From JASHPR01 sp963729365 (GTDB lineage: Bacteria > Actinomycetota > Actinomycetes > Streptosporangiales > Streptosporangiaceae): DNA of 64,000 bases. The stretch is taken from NCBI GenBank assembly GCA_963729365.1, contig CAVSNQ010000017.1, positions 124,001 through 188,000 on the forward strand, in the 5' to 3' direction. Both the position numbers and the translations under genes were made by a program. Below the pieces are notes generated by a model that saw only the letters and a list, made by a program, of their open reading frames with translations, was not told the origin of the DNA and made no database searches. Below are positions 59,471-64,000 of this stretch, piece by piece; within the stretch, counting starts at the first letter, position 1; the number at the start of each line of letters is the position of its first letter.

Positions 59471-60540
59471 TCAGAAGAGCAGGCTTGACAGCGTGGCCCG
59501 GGCCTTGCTGACCCTGGGGTCCCGGGGCGGGAAGACGTCGAACAGCCGCAGCAGGTTCAGCCGCGCCTGGTTTCGCTCCTCGCCCGAGGTCCGCCTGACC
59601 GTGTCGAGCAGCCGGTCGAACCCGGCCTCGATCCTGCCCATGGCCACGTCGATGTCGGCGACCCGGCCCTGCGCGTCGGGGTCGCCGGGGTTGTCCTCCG
59701 CGTCCTGCCGTGCCTTGGCCTGGTCGTAGGAGTTCACCCGCCTGATCAGGTCCACCTGCGCGAGCCCCATCGTGGCCGCCGGGTGACCGGGCGCGGACGC
59801 GAGCACCTTCTCGAACGCGGCGGCCGCGCCGTCCAGGTCGCCGCGCTCCATGGCCTGCTGCGCCTCGCCGAACCCGGGGTCGGCGAGGGGGTCCCGGCCC
59901 ATCCCCGGCCGGGGACCGCCGCCGGCCGGTCCCCGCTGGCCCGGCACGCCGCCCGGACCCGGGCCGGCCCTGGCCCCTGCGCGCCCGGCGTCTGGGCCGC
60001 GCCCTCGGGATCCGGCTCGCCCTGCTCGCCGGCGTCAGCGGCAGCCTGGTCCGCGCCCGGCCCGGCCATGCCGAACTGGGCGGCGACCTGCATGATCTGG
60101 CCGATCCACTCCCGTACGTTGGCCTCCGGCAGCGCGCCGAGGAAGCCGTCCACCACCTGCCCGGCGATCACGGCCACCACCATCGGGATGGACTGCACCT
60201 GGAGTGCCGCGCCGAGCTGCGGATTGGCGTCCACGTCCACCTTGGCCAGCACCCAGGCGCCATCGGCCTCCGCGGCCAGCTTCTCCAGCACCGGGGAGAG
60301 CTGCTTGCACGGCCCGCACCACTCCGCCCACAGGTCCAGGATCACGGGAACGGCGCGCGACCTGTCGACCACGTCGGTGTTGAAGGTCTGGTCGGTGACG
60401 TCAATGACGTTGCCCGGTACCGCGTCCGCCTGATCCCCGGAGGCTGACGTCTTGGCCGCCTGTTGCCTGCGCTGTGCGGCGGCCTGCCTGGCGCCCAGAT
60501 CAACGGCGCCGTGAAGGGAGAAATCCCGCGACTGCTGCAT
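59471..60540 (-). pseudogene. Thioredoxin-TPR protein (CnoX/YbbN-like), frameshifted near 59970
   Basis: First frame from ATG 60540: a thioredoxin domain (VIDVTDQTFNTDVVDRSRAVPVILDLWAEWCGPCKQLSPVLEKL; Cys75 and Cys78) followed by an acidic Gln/Pro/Gly linker. After about 59985 the coding shifts to the next frame: GPGGVPGQRGPAGGG linker, then TPR-like helices (GFGEAQQAMERGDLDGAAAAFEKVLASAPGHPAATMGLAQVDL ... NLLRLFDVFPPRDPRVSKARATLSSLLF), the normal end of such proteins. One missing base in the GC-only stretch 59958-59985 explains it; corrected length is 356 residues. Such proteins guard substrates for GroEL and DnaK against oxidation. The break is probably an assembly error. Confidence 0.85.
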
Positions 60541-60544
60541 GTCT

Positions 60545-61054
60545 CTATCCTGCCGTATCCGCAGGACCGCCCTGGCCTCGTGCCCGGCCGCGGTCACGCC
60601 GCACCGCGCGCAGCACCGGCAGCGCGGCGAAATAAGAGCCCGCCGCCGCGATGCCGCCGATGCCGAGGTCGACCGAGATCCGGCCCTGCCTGGCCCAGTA
60701 CACGTCCCGCAGGTCGAGCAGCAGGGCGAACTCATCGACGATGAGCGCCAGGCCGGACCCGTAGCTGACGGCCACCGCCGGATGCCTGCGCCGGGCCTCC
60801 TCACCGTGAACCGCGACGGCGCCGACCCCGGCCAGCATGCCGATGCCCCACATGTAGTGGTGCAGGTGCTCTCCCCCGGCGCTGATGTTGCGGAAGGGAC
60901 CCCGGCCCGCCCTGATGCTGTAGGTGATGCCCCGTACCGCGGTGAACGTCGTCGCGAACGAGAGCCAGCTGAGCAGCGCGGACCGCTGGCCGGCATCTAG
61001 TTCCTCGTGGAAGGCGGCCCGCGCCGCGCGGGCCAGCGGCGGAAGTACTGTCAC
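60545..61054 (-). CDS. Conserved integral membrane protein
   Basis: A 169-residue protein with about four membrane segments. Features are ISAGGEHLHHYMWGIGMLAGVGAVAVHGEE and SYGSGLALIVDEFALLLDLRDVYW; the His-Leu-His-His pair and conserved-looking Asp/Glu in membrane-proximal positions suggest metal binding, but I do not know the family's function. It ends 4 nt before the thioredoxin-TPR start, so the two are probably co-translated. Confidence 0.8.
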   Translation of the reverse strand: MTVLPPLARAARAAFHEELDAGQRSALLSWLSFATTFTAVRGITYSIRAGRGPFRNISAGGEHLHHYMWGIGMLAGVGAVAVHGEEARRRHPAVAVSYGSGLALIVDEFALLLDLRDVYWARQGRISVDLGIGGIAAAGSYFAALPVLRAVRRDRGRARGQGGPADTAG

Positions 61055-61129
61055 ACGGGCACGATACGCGGCCCGCCCGCCGCCTCCGGGTCCGAGGTTG
61101 CGTTCGGTGAGATGCCGATCGCGGACGGG

Positions 61130-62803
61130 TCAGAACGCCGGGGCCTCAGAGTAGCCGCCCCACTCCTCGCGCAGCGCGCCGCAGATCTCGCCGAGCGTCG
61201 CCTCGGCGCGCGCCGCATCCAGCATCGAAGGGATCATGTTGTCCCCGGACCTGGCCGCGGCCAGCATGGTCGCGAGCGCCGCGTCGACGGCCGCCTGATC
61301 CCGCGCCTGCCGCCGCTGGGCCAGCTCGCGCACTTGCACGCGTTCGACCTCGTGACTGACCCGCATGATCTCGACCGGCTCGCCGACCGTGTCCTCCAGG
61401 CAGTTGACGCCGACCACTCGCTTGTCGCCCTTCTCCAGCTTCTTCTGGTACGCGAACGCGGCCTCGGCGATCTCGGCCATGAACCAGCCCTCTTCGATCC
61501 CGTGCAGGATCCCGCCGGTCATCGTCTCGTCCGGACTCATCGCGCGGATCCGCGCGAAGATCTGCTCCGCCTCTTCTTCCAGCCGGTCGGTGAGGGCCTC
61601 GAGATACCAGGAGCCGCCGAGCGGGTCGGCCACGTTGGCCACGCCGGTCTCCTCCATGATCACCTGCTGGGTGCGCAGCGCGATCTCGGCCGCCTTCTCG
61701 CTGGGCAGCGCGAGCACCTCGTCGAGCGCGTTGGTATGCAGCGAGTTGGTCCCGCCGAGCACGGCGGCCAGTGCCTCGACCGCGGTCCTGACCACGTTGT
61801 TGTCCGGCTGCTGCGCGGTCAGCGAGACCCCGGCGGTCTGGGTGTGGAACCGCAGCCACTGAGCCCGCTCGGTGCGCGCCCCGTAGACGTCCCGCATCCA
61901 TCGCGCCCAGATCCGGCGGGCGGCGCGGAACTTCGCGATCTCCTCGAAGAAGTCGATGTGCGCGTCGAAGAAGAACGACAGCCGGGGCCCGAAGACCTCG
62001 ATGTCGAGGCCGCGGGACAGGCCAAGCTCGACGTAGCCGAAGCCGTCGGCCAGCGTGAACGCGAGTTCCTGCGCCGCCGTGGACCCGGCCTCCCTGATGT
62101 GATAGCCGGACACCGACAGCGGCTTGTAGTCGGGAATGTGCGCGGTGCAGTACTCCATCAGGTCGCCGATCAGCCGCAGGTGCGGCTGAGCCGGGAACAG
62201 CCATTCCTTCTGGGCGATGTACTCCTTGAAGATGTCGGTCTGCAGAGTGCCGTCCAGTTTGCCCAGGTCGGCGCCCTGGCGCTCGGCGGCGGCCAGGTAC
62301 ATGCAGAAGACCGGCACGGCCGGCCCGCTGATCGTCATCGACGTGGTGACGTCGGCGAGCGGGATGCCGTCGAACAGGATCTCCATGTCGGCGGCGGAGT
62401 CGATGGCCACGCCGCAGTGGCCGACCTCCCCGAGCGACCGCTGGTCGTCGGAGTCGCGCCCCATCAGCGTGGGCATGTCGAACGCCACGGAAAGCCCGCC
62501 ACCGCCGCCGCCCAGCAGCATCTTGTACCGCGCGTTGGTCGCCGTGGCGTTGCCGAAGCCGGAGAACTGCCGGATGGTCCAGGTCCGGCCGCGGTATCCG
62601 GTCGGGTAGAGCCCGCGGGTAAACGGGTACTCCCCGGGCCAGCCGATCCGCTCGAAGCCCGGTACCACCGCGCCGTCCGGAGGGCCGTAGACGGGTTCGA
62701 CCTCGACGCCGGACAGCGTGCTGAAGTCAGCGTCGCGGATCCGGGCCGCATCGTACCTTCGCTGCCAGCGCCGCCTGCCGGAGTCGGGGGCCTGCGCATC
62801 CAT
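61130..62803 (-). CDS. Acyl-CoA mutase large subunit (methylmalonyl/isobutyryl-CoA mutase family)
   Basis: A 557-residue TIM-barrel subunit of B12-dependent carbon-skeleton mutases. Blocks: RIGWPGEYPFTRGLYPTGYRGRTWTIRQFSGFGNA, GGGGLSVAFDMPTLMGRDSDD, GEVGHCGVAIDSAADME, SVSGYHIREAGSTAAQELAFTLADG. The C-terminal B12-binding domain is absent, so a separate small subunit is needed; none is in the window. Tyr70 and the Arg in PHLRLIGD align by eye with the Tyr/Arg pair of methylmalonyl-CoA mutases rather than the Phe/Gln of isobutyryl-CoA mutases, but I cannot confirm the alignment. Start at ATG 62803 has GGAGG upstream. A 20-bp palindrome lies 25 nt before the ATG. Confidence 0.93.
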   Translation of the reverse strand: MDAQAPDSGRRRWQRRYDAARIRDADFSTLSGVEVEPVYGPPDGAVVPGFERIGWPGEYPFTRGLYPTGYRGRTWTIRQFSGFGNATATNARYKMLLGGGGGGLSVAFDMPTLMGRDSDDQRSLGEVGHCGVAIDSAADMEILFDGIPLADVTTSMTISGPAVPVFCMYLAAAERQGADLGKLDGTLQTDIFKEYIAQKEWLFPAQPHLRLIGDLMEYCTAHIPDYKPLSVSGYHIREAGSTAAQELAFTLADGFGYVELGLSRGLDIEVFGPRLSFFFDAHIDFFEEIAKFRAARRIWARWMRDVYGARTERAQWLRFHTQTAGVSLTAQQPDNNVVRTAVEALAAVLGGTNSLHTNALDEVLALPSEKAAEIALRTQQVIMEETGVANVADPLGGSWYLEALTDRLEEEAEQIFARIRAMSPDETMTGGILHGIEEGWFMAEIAEAAFAYQKKLEKGDKRVVGVNCLEDTVGEPVEIMRVSHEVERVQVRELAQRRQARDQAAVDAALATMLAAARSGDNMIPSMLDAARAEATLGEICGALREEWGGYSEAPAF

Positions 62804-62828
62804 AGCCACCTCCGGGCCGGCCTGCGGG

Positions 62829-62848
62829 ATAGTAGGACGTCCTACTAT
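62829..62848. promoter_or_regulatory. Perfect 20-bp palindromic operator of the mutase gene
   Basis: ATAGTAGGACGTCCTACTAT, a perfect 10+10 palindrome, 25 nt upstream of the mutase ATG and overlapping its 5' untranslated region or promoter. Its length and symmetry fit a TetR-type dimer. Regulator unknown; neither neighbour is an obvious candidate apart from the MarR gene at 58.9 kb. Confidence 0.75.
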
Positions 62849-63111
62849 TCCGCCCAGTCTATGCCAGCGCCTGGAACGTAAAGTCCGCCGCCCGGCCAAC
62901 CAGACGACGGGCTGTGTCGTCTCTAGTTCTCAGGAGTTCCTGGGCGCTACGACGGTCCGGGCATCCACCGCTGCGACGTGCTGAATGTGTGGTAGAACGA
63001 ATGCAATATCGCCCAGGTGACGCGGGCCGCACCGCGGTCCTCGGTGGCGTCGCAACCGTGCCGGGACCTCGGATTGCGTTCTCGGCCCCGGCGGTAAGGC
63101 AAGGAAACCCG

Positions 63112-63618
63112 GTGGCCAGGCTCCGAAGCGTCGACCGTGAGGCGGCCGAGGAACTCTTCAATGCCTGCTACCCCCGGCTGGCCGGCTGGGTGCGCCGGCT
63201 GGTGGACGACGATGACACCGCGCACGAGATCGCTTCCGAGGCATTCACCAGGCTGCTGGCCCGCTGGTCGACTCTGGACAACCCGCAGAGCTACCTGTAC
63301 ATGATCGCGACGAACCTGGTCAGGGACCACTGGCGCAAGTCCGGCCGGGAGCGCCGGGCGATCCGCACCCTGACCGCGGCCGCCCCGCTCGACCCCGCCT
63401 ACCACCCGGCGCAGGACGTGGATGTGCGGGCGCTGATCGAGGGGCTCCCGCCGCGGCTGCGCAGCGCGTTCCTGCTGCACTACTACGCGGGGTTCGGTGT
63501 CCGGGAGGTCGCCGCGATGCTGGGCCGACCGGAGGGCACGGTCAAGGCCGACCTGCATCACGCGCGCGCCCGGCTGAAAGCCGCGCTCGCGGACCCGCGG
63601 GGAGACTCCGATGGGTAA
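63112..63618 (+). CDS. ECF RNA polymerase sigma factor
   Basis: A 168-residue ECF sigma factor. Region 2: EAAEELFNACYPRLAGWVRRLVDDDDTAHEIASEAFTRLLARW ... SYLYMIATNLVRDHWRK. Region 4: IEGLPPRLRSAFLLHYYAGFGVREVAAMLGRPEGTVKADLHHARARLK. GTG 63112 follows AAGGAAA by 5 nt; upstream in-frame starts would add residues unlike a sigma factor. The next gene overlaps by 8 nt and is its likely anti-sigma. Divergent from the mutase. Confidence 0.9.
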   Translation: MARLRSVDREAAEELFNACYPRLAGWVRRLVDDDDTAHEIASEAFTRLLARWSTLDNPQSYLYMIATNLVRDHWRKSGRERRAIRTLTAAAPLDPAYHPAQDVDVRALIEGLPPRLRSAFLLHYYAGFGVREVAAMLGRPEGTVKADLHHARARLKAALADPRGDSDG

Positions 63619-64000
63619 TCCAAGGGACCGGATCGACGACTGGCTGAACGCCGAGGTCGAGCCGCTCTCGCCGCCGCCAGGAACCTTCGAGCACATCAGG
63701 CAGCGGGCGCGGCGGCGGAAGATCAGCCGGGCGGTGATGTCGGCGGCCGGCATCGTGGTCGTGATCGCGGCGGCCGTGACCGTCCCGCAGATCGCGAGCA
63801 CGCTGCAGAGCCATTCGTCCAGGCCGGGCCAGGTGCAGGCGGCCGGCACGCCGCCCGCCTCGGCCCGGCCCACGATCACCGGCCGGGGCGGCGGCACCCC
63901 CAACTCCCGGTCGACCAGCCAGGTGACGCCCGCGGGGTCGGCCCTGTCGGCCACCGGCTCAGGAAATCCCGTGCCGCCGAACTTCCAGCCCACCTCGGTC
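63611..64000 (+). CDS. Putative anti-sigma/membrane protein, cut by right edge
   Basis: Open frame from ATG 63611 to the window end, 130 residues visible. Acidic N-terminus (RDRIDDWLNAEVEPLSPPPGTFEHIRQRARRRK), one membrane helix (AVMSAAGIVVVIAAAVTVPQIA, about 45-66) and a Ser/Pro/Gly-rich external stretch. It overlaps the sigma stop (63616-63618) and has the shape of sigma-partner membrane proteins in this ECF group. No zinc motif is visible in this part. Confidence 0.8.
   Translation, partial: MGNPRDRIDDWLNAEVEPLSPPPGTFEHIRQRARRRKISRAVMSAAGIVVVIAAAVTVPQIASTLQSHSSRPGQVQAAGTPPASARPTITGRGGGTPNSRSTSQVTPAGSALSATGSGNPVPPNFQPTSV

Overview
The window is high-GC actinobacterial DNA. The evidence is an actinobacterial core-gene layout: lexA next to nrdR and a class II (B12) ribonucleotide reductase; an rdgB-rph-metallohydrolase-cysM-cysO-mec-DUF2017-clpS-pncB run that parallels the Mycobacterium tuberculosis order around Rv1330c-Rv1341; a DUF3039 protein; and an acyl-CoA mutase beside a thioredoxin-TPR gene. 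Streptomyces or a Streptosporangiales-type filamentous actinomycete is the best guess. The species cannot be named from sequence alone.

Layout. 1-0.22 kb: the start of an AbiTii-type abortive-infection protein running off the left edge. 0.4-7.6 kb: nrdJ carrying two inteins, nrdR, a LysM membrane protein and lexA, with NrdR boxes and SOS boxes between them. 7.7-10.4 kb: leuS, preceded by a leucine leader peptide and an intrinsic terminator that look like a transcription attenuator. 10.85-18.4 kb: a 2054-residue enediyne-family polyketide synthase whose KS, AT and KR catalytic residues are replaced and whose ACP is missing, followed by a cytochrome P450. 18.4-31 kb: small membrane proteins, MarC, pterin dehydratase, gcvT/gcvH, a signal peptidase, a HAD hydrolase, then a tightly coupled leftward operon (receiver-PIG-L deacetylase, ATP-grasp, PHP, GT2 glycosyltransferase, small membrane protein). 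31.6-39.3 kb: a complete chemosensory cluster (two MCPs, CheW, CheA with receiver, CheB, CheR with TPRs) pointing into that operon, with no flagellar genes in view. 39.7 kb: tRNA-Leu(UAG). 39.8-49 kb: bcp, a lipoprotein, rdgB, rph, an epimerase, a metallo-hydrolase, an MFS transporter, a thioesterase and the CysM/CysO/Mec cysteine pathway, then DUF2017 and clpS. 49-53.3 kb: an inserted block (secreted peptidoglycan-binding protein, membrane protein, ECF sigma/anti-sigma pair) lying between clpS and pncB. 53.4-64 kb: pncB, TetR plus DrrAB-type ABC exporter, nicotinamidase, DUF3039, YqgE, MarR, thioredoxin-TPR protein, membrane protein, an acyl-CoA mutase large subunit with a perfect 20-bp operator, and a second ECF sigma/anti-sigma pair running off the right edge.

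The two most interesting points are the catalytically stripped enediyne-type PKS, and the chemosensory array placed directly upstream of an operon whose first protein fuses a receiver domain to a sugar deacetylase. Together the latter look like a chemosensory system that controls a cell-surface glycan rather than motility.

Four conserved genes (receiver-PIG-L, ATP-grasp, rph, thioredoxin-TPR) are each broken by a one- or two-base indel in a GC run. This looks more like assembly or sequencing error than four independent mutations, and coordinates for those genes span the indel.
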